DNA of 64,000 bases, from positions 62,001-126,000 of the forward strand of contig CP089463.1 in assembly GCA_026636295.1 (NCBI GenBank), written 5' to 3'. The notes under the pieces are model-generated. The model was not told the DNA's origin, ran no database searches, and was given only the letters and a program-made list of their open reading frames with translations. This DNA is from Medakamo hakoo. Taxonomy: Eukaryota; Chlorophyta; Trebouxiophyceae; Coccomyxaceae. The translations under genes and the position numbers were made by a program. Positions 29,173 through 38,974 of this stretch are shown here, piece after piece (positions within the stretch are counted from its first letter, which is position 1; each line of letters opens with the position of its first letter).

Positions 29173-31266
29173 CTAGCCCTGGCCCCCTCCGCCACCCGGC
29201 AGCTCTTCCTCCACCACCGCGCCTCCGCCACCCTCACCACCACCGCCGACGCTCACCCACCTCCCGCCCTTCCACTCTGCCGCCTCCACGGCCGGCGGGC
29301 CGCCCCCGCCGTCCGCCTCCCACGCCACGCGGTGGCCCCACGCCGGCGGCGCGCCCGGCCCGTCGCCGGCTTCAATCGCCGCCGCCGCGCCCGCCCCCGC
29401 CCACGGCCGCGGCGGCGGCCACGGGAAGCCGGCTTGCTGGGTGGTGGTCGCGTCCCGGGCCGTGCCGCCCGCCGCGCCGAGGGGGACGGGCTCGCCTTCG
29501 TACCGGGCCCAGGCCACGGACGCGCCGCCGCCGGGGCGGTCCCCGGCCGCCCCGCCCCCGCCGCCGCCCCTGTGCGCTTCCTCCGCGGCGACGGCGGTGA
29601 TGAGGCGGCCGTCCGGGCCGGGGCCCGTCGCAAAGCGCCGCCCGCCCGCGCCCGCGGACCGGATCTGCCCGTCCGGCCCGGCCTCCACCCAGTCGGCCGC
29701 TTCCGCGCCGGCGGCGCGGGCCAGCATGGGTGGGTGGGCCGGGCCGTCGTCGGCGCGCGCGGCGGGCTCGTACGCGGCCGCGGCCGCGGCCCGGGCCAAG
29801 CGCGCGCCGCCGTCGGGCGTCGCGGAGAAGAAAAGCTCCGTGCGCGTGCGCCCGCCGCCGCCGTCGCCGCCGCCCGTGGCGGCGGCCCAGGGCGGGAGGG
29901 ATGGAGGCGGCAGGGGCGGCACGCCCGCCAACGCGCTGGGCGCGAGCAACGACCCGGCCGTGGGCGGAAAAGGCGGCACGGGCGCGGTCGTCGAGGGCGG
30001 CGGGCCGCCGGCCGCCGCCGGCGGCGGGGGCGCACCCCACGCCGCGTCCCGGCGCCAATACCACTGGCCGCCAGGCGGCACGGCCAACGGCGGCGGCGGC
30101 GGCGGCGCGCCGCCTGGGGCGGGGGTGGTGGTGTCCACGGCCGTCCACCCGGCGGGCGGCGCCCAGGGCGGCACGGCCCCGCCGTCGGGCCCGGCCGGCC
30201 ACGCGCCGCCGGGCGGCGGGCCCGCCCATGGCGCGGGCGGGCCCGGACGCGGCGGCACGGGTCCGTCGTGGTCCTTCCCCCCACCCGCCGAGCAGGCGGC
30301 CTCCAGCGGCGGCCCCCGCCGGCGCGGGAGGTCCTGGTCGGGCGACGGCCTGCGCGCCAGGTCGTGCGCGCCGCCGCGGACGGGGCGGTCGGCCGGGCGG
30401 GGGACGCCCGCGTTGGAACCCGACACGGACGCGGCGGCGCGGTGGGCTGGTGGCGAGCCCGCCCGCGCCCGCTTGTGGTGGTGGTGGTGGTGGTGTCCGT
30501 GTCCGTGTCCGTGTCCGTGGCCATGGTGGTGGTGGCCGTGCGGCGGCGGCCAGGCCCAGACCGTCCAGTCCGCCCCCGCCGGCGGCGGCCCGTTCACGCC
30601 CGGGAAGACGACGGGCGCGGCGACGGCCCCCGCCCCCTCTGTCGCCGGCTCGCCACCACCGCCCAGCTCCGGTGGCAGCGCGACGACGGCCGCCGGACGC
30701 CGCGGTCCGCCCCCGTACGCCGGCGGCACGCCCAGCGACCGCGCGCGTTCCAGCCAGGGCGGCGGGTCGGTCGGCGCCAGGCCGCCCAGCGCGGCGCGCA
30801 AGTCCGGCGTCAGCACGCCCGGGACCAAGCCGTCCAGCTCGGCGGCCGGCAGCGGGCCGCCGCCGCCCTCCTCGCCCAGCGCCACGTCCGCCGGCCGCAC
30901 GGCCAGGCTGCCGGAGACGCCGCCGCCTTCTGTCGCCCCCTGCCCAAAGGTGCGGGCGTGGAAGCGGGCCCAGGCGGTGACGGCGTCTTTGAGGGCGGCC
31001 GCGCTCGCGGGCGGCAGGTTGGCAAACGTGCAGCAGACGGCAGCCGGCAGGGGGGCGCTGCTGGACGGCGGGTCGACTGGCGCGTCCGTGGCCACGGGGC
31101 CGGCATCTGCCTGGTCTTCAGGGTGTGCGCTGCCGGAGCGTGACGGCCCGGGGACGGCGTTGGACGCGGACTTGGACGGCGCGGGCGCCTCCTGCGCATT
31201 GGCTGGCGCAGCGGCCTCGTCGGCGTCCGCCGCCTCTGCCGCGGCCGCGGACCGTCGCGTGCGCAT
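29173..31266 (-). CDS. PSP-domain protein (RNA-processing associated) with His-rich tract
   Basis: 697 residues, single exon, ATG at 31266. Residues about 148-187 (VPGVLTPDLRAALGGLAPTD, then PPPWLERARSLGVPPAYGG) match the PSP domain, a proline-rich element found in SF3B2 and ZCCHC8 that docks on RNA-processing partners. No zinc knuckle or SAP domain is visible, so it is not a clear orthologue of either. At about 258-281 a His/Gly tract (HGHGHGHGHGHHHHHHHK) is encoded near 30475-30540. The remaining 400 residues are Pro/Gly/Ala-rich with repeated Trp (WAWPPPHG, WAGPPPGGAWP, GGQWYWRRDAAWG). It is divergent from V-ATPase subunit E (297 bp between starts). Function beyond an RNP role is unknown. 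Confidence 0.65.
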   Translation of the reverse strand: MRTRRSAAAAEAADADEAAAPANAQEAPAPSKSASNAVPGPSRSGSAHPEDQADAGPVATDAPVDPPSSSAPLPAAVCCTFANLPPASAAALKDAVTAWARFHARTFGQGATEGGGVSGSLAVRPADVALGEEGGGGPLPAAELDGLVPGVLTPDLRAALGGLAPTDPPPWLERARSLGVPPAYGGGPRRPAAVVALPPELGGGGEPATEGAGAVAAPVVFPGVNGPPPAGADWTVWAWPPPHGHHHHGHGHGHGHGHHHHHHHKRARAGSPPAHRAAASVSGSNAGVPRPADRPVRGGAHDLARRPSPDQDLPRRRGPPLEAACSAGGGKDHDGPVPPRPGPPAPWAGPPPGGAWPAGPDGGAVPPWAPPAGWTAVDTTTPAPGGAPPPPPPLAVPPGGQWYWRRDAAWGAPPPPAAAGGPPPSTTAPVPPFPPTAGSLLAPSALAGVPPLPPPSLPPWAAATGGGDGGGGRTRTELFFSATPDGGARLARAAAAAAYEPAARADDGPAHPPMLARAAGAEAADWVEAGPDGQIRSAGAGGRRFATGPGPDGRLITAVAAEEAHRGGGGGGAAGDRPGGGASVAWARYEGEPVPLGAAGGTARDATTTQQAGFPWPPPRPWAGAGAAAAIEAGDGPGAPPAWGHRVAWEADGGGGPPAVEAAEWKGGRWVSVGGGGEGGGGAVVEEELPGGGGGQG

Positions 31267-31563
31267 CGTTGCTGTCTAGAGCACGGCCGTGCGCGGGCGT
31301 CCGCGTGTCATTTAACAGGGGGTTCCTCTCGTTTTGAGGCCCGGCCGGCGTGCCGGAAAAAAGATGGAGGAGTGGGGGACGTGTGAGCCACGGGGACGAC
31401 GCTTCGCAGAGGGAAGACGCTTCGCCGCGGCGCCGAAAAAAAACGCTCGGAGCCGAACAAACGTGTGTCCTGCTCCGACAGCCACCCGCCGTCCTCCTTC
31501 CCGCCAGGCGCTCCACACAAGCCCAGCCGTCCGCCTGTTTCTCTGAACCCCAGGCCCGCGACC

Positions 31564-32828
31564 ATGGACGAGGCCGAGGTATGCGTGGCGGGAGAGCGGA
31601 AAGGGCGCGCCGACCCCATTCGTCTCGCCGACCGCGCGGTGCAGCGAGGCCCGCGTTTCGGGGGGTGGGACAGCCTGCCTCGTCCCCTTGTCGCCCTGTG
31701 CGGGCGCAAAACATGCGCGGCATGCGTTCCGGGCGGAGCACGAGGCCTGCAACCCATCGCATCCCCTTGCCCGGCACGCCGTTTTGCACGAGGCAGTTTT
31801 TGAGATCGATGGCCCCATTTTTTATTTTCTCACGTCCGACTCCCTCCCTCCCACTCTCTCATCGCAGGTCGAGCGCCAAATCGACCAGATGGTCCGCTTC
31901 ATCCGCCAGGAAGCCGAGGAGAAGGCGGCGGAAATCGCGGTGGCGGCGGAGGAGGTGAGCTGAGGGGTGGAGTTTTTTTTCGTGCCGCTCGACCTGCCCC
32001 TCCGTTGTCCAGGCGGGGGGAGGGCGGGGGCGCGGTCGAGTCGTCCGACAGGCCTTTTTGCCTTGTTCGCCAGGGGGTCCAGGCACGCGTCAGAGGCTGC
32101 CCGGACCGACGGCGCTCAAAAGAACCGCGCTCCAAAAACACTCAACCCACTGCCATCCATGTTTTTTTCCATCCCCCCTTCCACGCAACCACAAGGAATT
32201 CAACATCGAAAAGCTGACCATGGTCGACGCGGCGACCGCGTCCCTGCGCCGCGATTACGAGCGCCGGGAAGCCGGCGCGGCCGTGTCCGGCAAAGTCGCC
32301 GCGTCCAAGGCCGTCTCCGCCGCCCGCCTGACCGTCCTGCGCGCCCAGGACGCGGCCCTGGGACGGGTCATGGCGGCCGCGGGCGCGCGCGCCGCCGGCC
32401 TCTCCAAGTCCGACCCGGCCGGCTACGAGCGGCTGCTCGCCGACCTGGCCGCCCAGGCCGTCCACGCCCTGGCCGGCGGGGAGAAGGGGGGCGCCGGCCC
32501 GTCCGCCGGTCCGGTCCGCCTGCGCGTGCGGGCCGAAGACGCGGCGGCCGCGGCCGCCGCCCTGTCCGCCCTGCCCGCCCGGTATGCCGCCCTGTACGGT
32601 GGCGCGACGCCGCCCGCCGTCCAGCTGGATGAAGCCAACCCCCTGCCGCCTGGACCGCCTGCGGGCGCGCCGCCGGCCGACGGCGCGGCCGCGGGGCGGT
32701 ACTGCGCGGGCGGCGTCGTCGCCGTGTCCGCCGACGGCCGCGTCTCCGTGCCCAACACGCTGGACGCGCGCCTGGCGATCGCGTGCGAGCAGACGCTGCC
32801 GGCGGTGCGGGCGGCGCTGTTTGAGTGA
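31564..32828 (+). CDS. VHA-E: V-type proton ATPase subunit E
   Basis: Peripheral-stalk subunit of the vacuolar H+-ATPase. Three exons: 31564-31578 (15 bases, MDEAE), 31868-31954 and 32196-32828, all phase 0, giving 244 residues. Joined exons rebuild the diagnostic MDEAEVERQIDQMVRFIRQE and AEEEFNIEKLTMVDAA. The C-terminal globular part is present (ALGRVMAAAG, YCAGGVVAVSADGRVSVPNT, LDARLAIACEQTLP). A Gly/Pro-rich insertion before YCAGGVV makes it slightly longer than the usual 226-230 residues. The five-codon first exon is unusually short but well supported by GTATGC and CATCGCAG splice sites. Assignment is secure. Confidence 0.96.
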
Positions 32829-32860
32829 GGAAAGTTTTTTTTGGGGGGCGGGAAAGAGGC

Positions 32861-32861
<1 letters not shown>

Positions 32862-32887
<26 letters not shown>
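32862..32887 (+). repeat. (GT)n microsatellite after V-ATPase E
   Basis: About 13 GT units lie in the short gap between V-ATPase E and the next gene. An AATAAA occurs at 32975-32980, only 30 bases before the next start codon, and could serve the V-ATPase transcript. Confidence 0.7.
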
Positions 32888-32891
<4 letters not shown>

Positions 32892-33009
32892 CGTCGTTTC
32901 ATCCCTGGTGGGTGACAAGCGAGGCCGGGCCAGGCCCCTCACACTGCCAAAACACCATCCCGCCCCCTGTGCCCAATAAAAAACGCCACCCCCACCAACA
33001 CCCAAAACT

Positions 33010-33575
33010 ATGCCTGCCCGCACCGCCCTCCTCGCCCTGCTGGCCACGGCCACCGCCTCCCTCACCACCGCGGCCGAACTGGCCGCCGACGCCCGCCCCC
33101 CGCCCTTCTTCCCGCAGCGCGCCGACAACCTGATCCTGCGCGGCGTGGAAGCGGGCGGGCCCGCGTCCATGGCGGCCCTGGACGGCGTGCCCTGCCGCGG
33201 CAATGCGTGCGCTGTGAACAGCGCTGCGCCGACTGTGCGTGGTAAGTTTGGAGTGTGGGCAGGGATGGGGACGGGAGTGCGAGAGATCTGCGGGCGGGAG
33301 CGACGCAATTCGCCGCCGCCGTCGGCCGGTCCAAGGAACACGCGCCGTGCGGGCATTGGCGGCCATGCTTCAGTCTTTTGTTCGCATGCGGCGATGCCTG
33401 CACGATCTACAGACGGCCGATGCGGTGTGAGAGCGGGGTGGGACTGCGTGCCCTTGTCGGGGGGCGAGCCTCGGCGCGCACGCCCCCCCCCCCCCCCCCC
33501 CCCCGCATCTCCCGTCGCTATCCCGTCGGACCATCCCCTAGCCGGCCACCCGCCCCTCATTTTCCTCACTCGCCG

Positions 33576-33632
<57 letters not shown>

Positions 33633-34403
33633 AACACCCACACAGTCGTCGACCCCGCCTACGTCGGCCGCGCCTCACCCATCGGATCGGCCGTCGAAGG
33701 TGGCGCGTACGACGCGACGGGCGGCCTGACGGCCGCGGGCCTGTCGTCCATCCAAAACCTCGCGCTCGCGCGCACGGTCGCCGGCTCCGGCTCCCTCTTC
33801 TCCGGCATGGGCGCGGACGGCGTCGCCGCCCTGGGTGGCGGCTCTGGCGGTGCGACGTCATACGTGGCCGGCACCAAAGAGCTGGCGGCCGCCGCCGACC
33901 CGGCCGCCGTGGCCGCCCACGACACGGCGGTGCTGGCCATGGAAGAGCGGGCGCGCGCCGCCGCGGCCGCCGCGGCCGCCATGCAAGCCGAAGCCAACAC
34001 CCGCCCGCTGACGGGGGCTGGTGGTGGGGTGGCGGTGCCGCCGCCGACGGTCGTGCAGGAAAAGCAGCCGCTGGCGGAAGAGGCGGCCGCGTCTCCGGCT
34101 GCGTCTCCAGCCGACGACGCCGCGCCGGTGGCGGCGACGACCGCCGCCAGCCTCCCGCCCCTGTCCTCGCTCATCGAGTCCGCCACCACGCGCCTGACCG
34201 ACACGACCCGGCCGGTGCCGTCCGCGGACGAGGCGACGGGCTTTGTGGCGGACGCGGCCAGCCGGCTGGCTGCCGCCGCTCAAACGGGCGTGCCGGCGGG
34301 CGGGGCGCCGCGCGACGACGCGGAACTGTTGTCGGCCGTGGTCGCGGCCGCGGCCGCCGGCGTGGCGGCCCGGCTGCAGGGCGGCGGTGCTGGCGCGCCG
34401 TGA
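33010..34403 (+). CDS. Predicted secreted Ala-rich protein (first of three)
   Basis: 329 residues from exons 33010-33241 and 33646-34403, joined in phase 1 across a GTAAGT donor and CACACAG acceptor. The N terminus (MPARTALLALLATATASLTTAA) is a clear signal peptide. The next about 55 residues contain a Cys pair (VPCRGNACAVN). Exon 2 encodes helical Ala-rich sequence with a Ser/Thr-containing start (SSIQNLALARTVAGSGSLFSG) and no further Cys, and lacks a membrane anchor. I do not recognise a family. Its two neighbours share the same plan, suggesting an extracellular or wall-associated set. The 404-bp intron contains a 22-base C run and a long (CA)n run. Confidence 0.65.
33483..33631 (+). repeat. 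C22 run and (CA)n microsatellite inside an intron
   Basis: A 22-base C run at 33483-33504 is followed by about 26 CA units at 33578-33631, ending 14 bases before the AG acceptor of the secreted-protein intron. Both are length-unstable repeat types. Confidence 0.85.
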
Positions 34404-34641
34404 AGAGTGTGCCTGGGTGTGCGCCCTTGCGTTGACCTTGCCTTGTTCAAAGAGCCTTGGGGGAGAGGTGGGATTTGCCTTGTAGAACTGCCCGTGCGTG
34501 ATTTTTGCCTGTTTCCATTTTTTCGTGTTTGCCGAGGTTTTTGCGGCCTCGCGCGCCATACCGCAGTCTCTCTCTGCGCGTCGCGGACAACACCTCCGCG
34601 CCCTGCCCTGCTCACCTTTTTACCACACCACCTGCGCAGTC

Positions 34642-35646
34642 ATGCGGTCGTCATCCTTGTCAAGGCTGCTCGCGTTGTTGGCGGTCGCCCTGCTGGCGGT
34701 CGGCACGACATCTGCGGCGGCGCCGCCCGCCGCGCAGCCGGGCCGCAAAGCCGCGCCCGGCGCGGCCAAAGCGCAGGTCGAACCCGCCACCCCGCCCGCC
34801 GACGCCAAGAGCGTGACGTCCACGCTGAACGCTGAGAGCGCGGCGACGACGCGTGAGTTTTGGGGGTGTCGCGGGAAATTAAGCGGGAGGCCGCATGCCG
34901 TGTCCCTCCCCCGCCACGGCCCCAACCTCCCCCCCCCTCCGAAACTCACAGCCCCGCTCCCGACCGCGTCCACCATCGCCCAAATGGCTGCTGGCGCGGC
35001 GTCTTCGTCCTCCTCCTCCTCCGCCCTGCCGTCTGGCGCCGCGCCACGAGGCTCCCTGCACGTCGGGCCGGGCGGCATCACGGCCCCGGGGCTGCACATC
35101 GGCCCGGACGGCATAGCGCTCGCCTCTACCAACGGCGGCCAAGTCCTGGACCCGGCCGCCGTCGCCGCCGCCGCGGCCATGGTCAACAGCGCCGTCGGCG
35201 CGGGTGGCGTGCGTGCCGTGCGCTTGACGCCGGGCACGGGCTTGCAATTCAACCCGGGCTCGCCGGACGGCGTGACCCTGCACGCGACGGACGGCGGTCT
35301 GTCTCTCACCGCGCCGCTGGCCGCGCCCGCGCCCGGCGCGGCCCCCGGCCCCGCGGGCAGCAAAGCCGCCGGCGGCGGCGCCGCCCCCGGCCCGGCCGCC
35401 CCACAGACGGCGACGGTGCGCCTGCGCCTGCCCGTCTCTGCTGGCGTCGCGATCGAGTCCCTGCCCAAACTCGCGTTCTCCATCGTGCCCGACGCGACGG
35501 GCGGCGTCGCGGCGGGCGCGGCCGACGGCGTGGCCGCCGTGCTGGGCGGCCACGCCGACGGCTCCGCCGCCGCCGTGCCCGCCAACGGCGCGCCCGCCGG
35601 CAACCCGCTGTCGTTCCTGGCCAACCTGCCCGCGGCGCTCGGGTGA
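34642..35646 (+). CDS. Predicted secreted Ala/Gly-rich protein (second of three)
   Basis: 301 residues from exons 34642-34852 and 34952-35646, joined in phase 1 (GTGAGT donor, CTCACAG acceptor after a C-rich tract). The signal peptide MRSSSLSRLLALLAVALLAV ends in AAAPPAA. The mature part has short beta-like repeats around Gly and Asp: LHVGPGGITAPGLHIGPDGI, then LTPGTGLQFNPGSPDGVTLH. The pattern resembles a shallow beta-repeat or adhesive protein. No Cys is visible in the mature exon 2 part and there is no membrane anchor. It is adjacent to, and in the same orientation as, the first secreted gene. Family unknown. Confidence 0.65.
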   Translation: MRSSSLSRLLALLAVALLAVGTTSAAAPPAAQPGRKAAPGAAKAQVEPATPPADAKSVTSTLNAESAATTREFWGCRGKLSGRPHAVSLPRHGPNLPPPPKLTAPLPTASTIAQMAAGAASSSSSSSALPSGAAPRGSLHVGPGGITAPGLHIGPDGIALASTNGGQVLDPAAVAAAAAMVNSAVGAGGVRAVRLTPGTGLQFNPGSPDGVTLHATDGGLSLTAPLAAPAPGAAPGPAGSKAAGGGAAPGPAAPQTATVRLRLPVSAGVAIESLPKLAFSIVPDATGGVAAGAADGVAAVLGGHADGSAAAVPANGAPAGNPLSFLANLPAALG

Positions 35647-35915
35647 GGGTGGGAGAGGGGGGAGGGGCGGGCGGGCGGGTTGCCCTCGTCCCTTTTTTTT
35701 GCGTTTTTAAAGAAGTGTGAAAGCCGGAGAGAAGATAAAAGTGAACTCTGTGTCGTCCACCACGCGCGCACACGCACACGCACACAAGGGGCGGGACATC
35801 ACGAAAGCATGCACAGGGGTGTTCACACAGACAACGCCGCCACCACCACCACCCGCCCCCCCCCCCCTGTTTTTTTTTTTTTTTGTGTCCATCCCCACCT
35901 CCCTCCCTCCCTCCC

Positions 35916-37336
35916 TCACCGCAGCAGCAGCGACCGCCGGCCGAGCGTCATGGTCAGCGGCAGGCCGCCCGGCGCCACGCCCTTGAGCGTCGTGCCCGCG
36001 GGCAGGGGCAGGCCACCGGCACCCGCGCCCGCGCCGGCGCCTGGCGTCAGCGGCGCGGACAGGGAGGAGCCGGCTGGTGTGGCGGGTTGCTGTGCCGCCG
36101 CCGCCGCCGCGCCACCACCACCACCACTCCCACCGCCGAGGACCAGGCCCTGCCCCGCCGCGCCCGCCTGGCCCAGCGTCGCGCCCATGGGCCCGCCACC
36201 CAGGGGCTGGATGCCGCCGCCAGCGACGTGGGCGGGCCCCGTCCCCTCGTCGTTGGTCGGGTAGAGCGGCTGTTTCGGGGCGGGCTGTTTTTTTTTTTTG
36301 ATTTGGAGGGCGGAGATGGGGCAGGCGTGAGGCAAATGGGGATGGCGCGGAAAGCCGAGCACGCGCCTTTCCATGTCGGGCCCAGCCTGCGAGGGCGTGA
36401 GGAAGAGCGGCCCGCGGGCGCGCCGTGGAAGGAGGCGCGCCCCCCCCCCCTTCCCCACCCCACCAAAAACACTCACCCCCGACCCGGGAAAGGCCACCGC
36501 GCCCGGCACCAGCTCTTTCGCCGACGTGCGGCTGGCCTCCACGCCGCCCGGCACCTTGCCGCTGGACACCAGCGGCTCGGCCTTGAAGGCGGCCGGCTGG
36601 TACCCGACGGGCGCGGACCCGGGGGCGATGAGCGGCGTCCCCGGCGCCGAGCCCATGTGCCCAAACACGGAGTGGCCGCCCCCCGGCACCGTCGCCAGGA
36701 TGGACTGCTCACCACTGAAGACGGGTGCGGCCGCTTTGTCGGCCGCGTCGTGGGCCGCGGACGGCGACGACTGCAAGGTTTGGAACCCGCCGTTGCCGCC
36801 CGCCAGCGGGCCGGCGGCTTTGAGCACGGTCGGCAGCGCTTGCGCGACTTGGGCGCCCAGGCCAGAGTCTTTGGCAAAGGAGGCGAGCGCTCCGGCGGCC
36901 GGGCGGAGGGCGGCGGCCAGGCCGGCGGCGGCGTCGGCGGGTTGGCTATTTTTGTGTGTGGAGCCGGGAGGGCGCGCGCGTGAGAGCGTGGCGGCAGCGC
37001 TGGCCAAGGAAAAGAAGGCGGCCGCGAGAGACGGCGTTGGGGGTGCTTTCAGCCCCCACGCTCTCGTGACTGACACCCTTGCATGCTGCTGCTATCGAGG
37101 AGAACAAAGGCGGAGGCTGGCGGAGGCACGACGCTCCGTGGGGCGGCCGGGCGCACACACAGCTCCCGCCGCCATGCGTGCGGCGCCGCGCGGCGCATGC
37201 CTGGCCCAGGGCGAGCGCCCGCCACGCAGGTTCCCGCTCACCCTTTGACGTAGCTGGCCCAGTCGAGGAAGAGGAGGAGGGTGGCCAGCGCGGCGGCGGC
37301 GCGGCCGCCTTGGCTGGGTGGTGCCGGTGGCGGCAT
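35916..37336 (-). CDS. Predicted secreted Ala/Gly/Pro-rich protein (third of three)
   Basis: 310 residues from exons 37336-37242, 36945-36477 and 36284-35916. The N terminus has a hydrophobic stretch (AAAALATLLLFLDWASYVKG) that would act as a signal peptide or anchor and is encoded entirely by exon 1, as in the neighbouring pair. The mature part is Ala/Gly/Pro-rich with GGHSVFGHMGSAPGTPL, LYPTNDEGTGPAHVAGGGI and a C-terminal LPLTMTLGRRSLLLR. The last intron ends in about 12 A residues directly before CAG, the reverse of a pyrimidine tract, so that boundary is less certain, though the phase fits. Function unknown. It converges with the second secreted gene. Confidence 0.55.
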
Positions 37337-37923
37337 GTGTGAAAAAACTGAGGGAGGGAGGGAGGGGGGCGCGCAGTGAAGAAGAGAGAGGGAGGGGGGC
37401 CGCGCGCGCACGGCCCCCCCAGCCAGCTCATTCTTCCCTTTCCCCAGCCCTCCACTCGTGTAGGTGAGTTGGTGCGGCGTGCTTTTGCGTTCCACCCTCC
37501 ACCCCACACTCCCCGCACCCGCCCGCATCAGGGCCCCGGCGCCGTCGCCTTGCGCCCGGGGAGCGGAGTGGCGGGAGGCGGGCGCTGGCGCGCCGCCCCC
37601 ACTCACTGGCCCGGACCCGGGGCCCTGGCTGGCCCCCAATGCCCGTCCGCAGGGCGCGCTGCCCCTCATTTTGCGGCGCCCGCCCGCCCGCGCCCGGTCT
37701 GCCACCGGCCCCAGCATCGCCAAGAGGGGCGTCTAAGCCTTGGCATCAGCGAACCGTGTGGACGGAACCATGCATTGTGGCCGGCCGCGGCCGCGAGCGG
37801 CCGTCGCCCCGCGCGTTTTGATGCCACCTATTCGGGCTCCCGGCAGAGCTCACACCCACACCTCACCCACCTCGCCTCCCCCACTCGAGCAGACCCTCCA
37901 GCAAACACACAACTCAAAAAGCC
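37337..37923. other. 587-bp divergent intergenic region
   Basis: This lies between the start of the third secreted gene (minus) and the small membrane protein (plus). It is presumably promoter DNA for both. A GGAGGGAGGGAGG-type purine run lies at 37345-37400. No gene is seen. Confidence 0.5.
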
Positions 37924-38298
37924 ATGGTCGCCTTTGAAGCCTCCGACGACAACGCCCTGCTCGCCTCCGCCATCGGCAACGGCCTGATGGGCGGCCTGCT
38001 GGGCCTGAAGCCCGCCGCGACGTCCGAGACGTTCGGCGCCCTGCGCTCCGACGTGCCCACGCGTTGGGCCGCCATCGCGTCTCTGGGCTGCGCGGGCGCG
38101 GCCTTTTTCGCCCGCGAGGCCGACGGCGCGGTCAAGAAGAACCTGCTCAAGGTGGCGGGCGCCGCCTGGACGGCGGCCGCGGTGCAGGCCGCGTACGACG
38201 CCCGCCGCGGCGCCGTCAAGCACGACCTGGGCTGGGGCGCGGCCGCGACGTCGGCCGCCATCGGCGGCTTTGCCCTGTACCGCGGCTTCCAGGACTGA
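37924..38298 (+). CDS. Small multi-helix membrane protein of unknown function
   Basis: 124 residues, single exon; ATG 37924 in an AAAAAGCCATGG context. Three hydrophobic segments are visible: ALLASAIGNGLMGGLLGL, AAIASLGCAGAAFFA and AAATSAAIGGFALYRG, with KVAGAAWTAAAVQAAYD as a possible fourth helix. A short acidic N terminus (MVAFEASDDN) has no presequence character. Charged residues cluster between helices (READGAVKKNLLK, DARRGAVKHDL). I do not recognise the family. The clean single frame and good start context make it a confident gene, perhaps of an organelle or endoplasmic reticulum membrane. Confidence 0.75.
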   Translation: MVAFEASDDNALLASAIGNGLMGGLLGLKPAATSETFGALRSDVPTRWAAIASLGCAGAAFFAREADGAVKKNLLKVAGAAWTAAAVQAAYDARRGAVKHDLGWGAAATSAAIGGFALYRGFQD

Positions 38299-38974
38299 GC
38301 TGAGCACTGGACCCGGGAAGAAGCGGGGATAAGACACACAAGGGGGGATGGCGCACGCGCTGTTGGCGACACTGCAGGCCGGGAAGGGAGTGGGTGGCGA
38401 CACACACGGTGCGCTGCCAACCCCCCCCCCCCCCGCCCCGAAGCAGCAGGGGAAGGCCAAAGCGCGGGCGACTCACACCCCGGGAAGCGCGCTCGCCAGA
38501 AACGCGGCGAGTTCGTGTGGAGTGAGGAAAGTGACGCGGCCTGACAACGCCCAAATTTTTGGGCGCGGGCGGCGCGCTGCTTCAGTCCCTGAAAGAGAGG
38601 GAGGGGGGTGCCGGGGCGAGCGAGCGAGAGGGTGGAGGGAGAGCCGGGGTTTCGCACCCCTTCCCTCTTCCACCCTTTTCTTCACTGGGGGCGTCGCTTT
38701 GGGTGCGTGTGGGCCGCCGCCTGCGCGTGTGCTGCCTCCCAACACCCCTTGCGCAGGTCCGGTGTGTAAGAGAGAATCCCTGTCGCCCTCGGCCCTCGCC
38801 CTCAAAAACGTTTGCCTTTGCTCGTGCCATCCCATCACCTCCCGTCCATCCATCACACCTCCCACCCCCCTCTCCATCCCGCATCGACTCTCTTGTTGTT
38901 TCAGTGTGTTGGTGCTAACGAATCCATTTTTACATGCGGGCATTGTTTTTTGTGGCCCCCACCTCCCTCTCTCC
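38299..38974. other. 676-bp convergent intergenic region
   Basis: This lies between the 3' ends of the small membrane protein and the subtilase. It contains a C run near 38420-38433 and CT-rich stretches on the right. No gene or RNA was recognised. Confidence 0.5.

Noticed and set aside
29062-31143. Plus-strand open frame of about 690 codons opposite the PSP protein
   Set aside because: The minus strand has the recognisable PSP domain and a sound ATG. The plus product is Arg-rich and low complexity.
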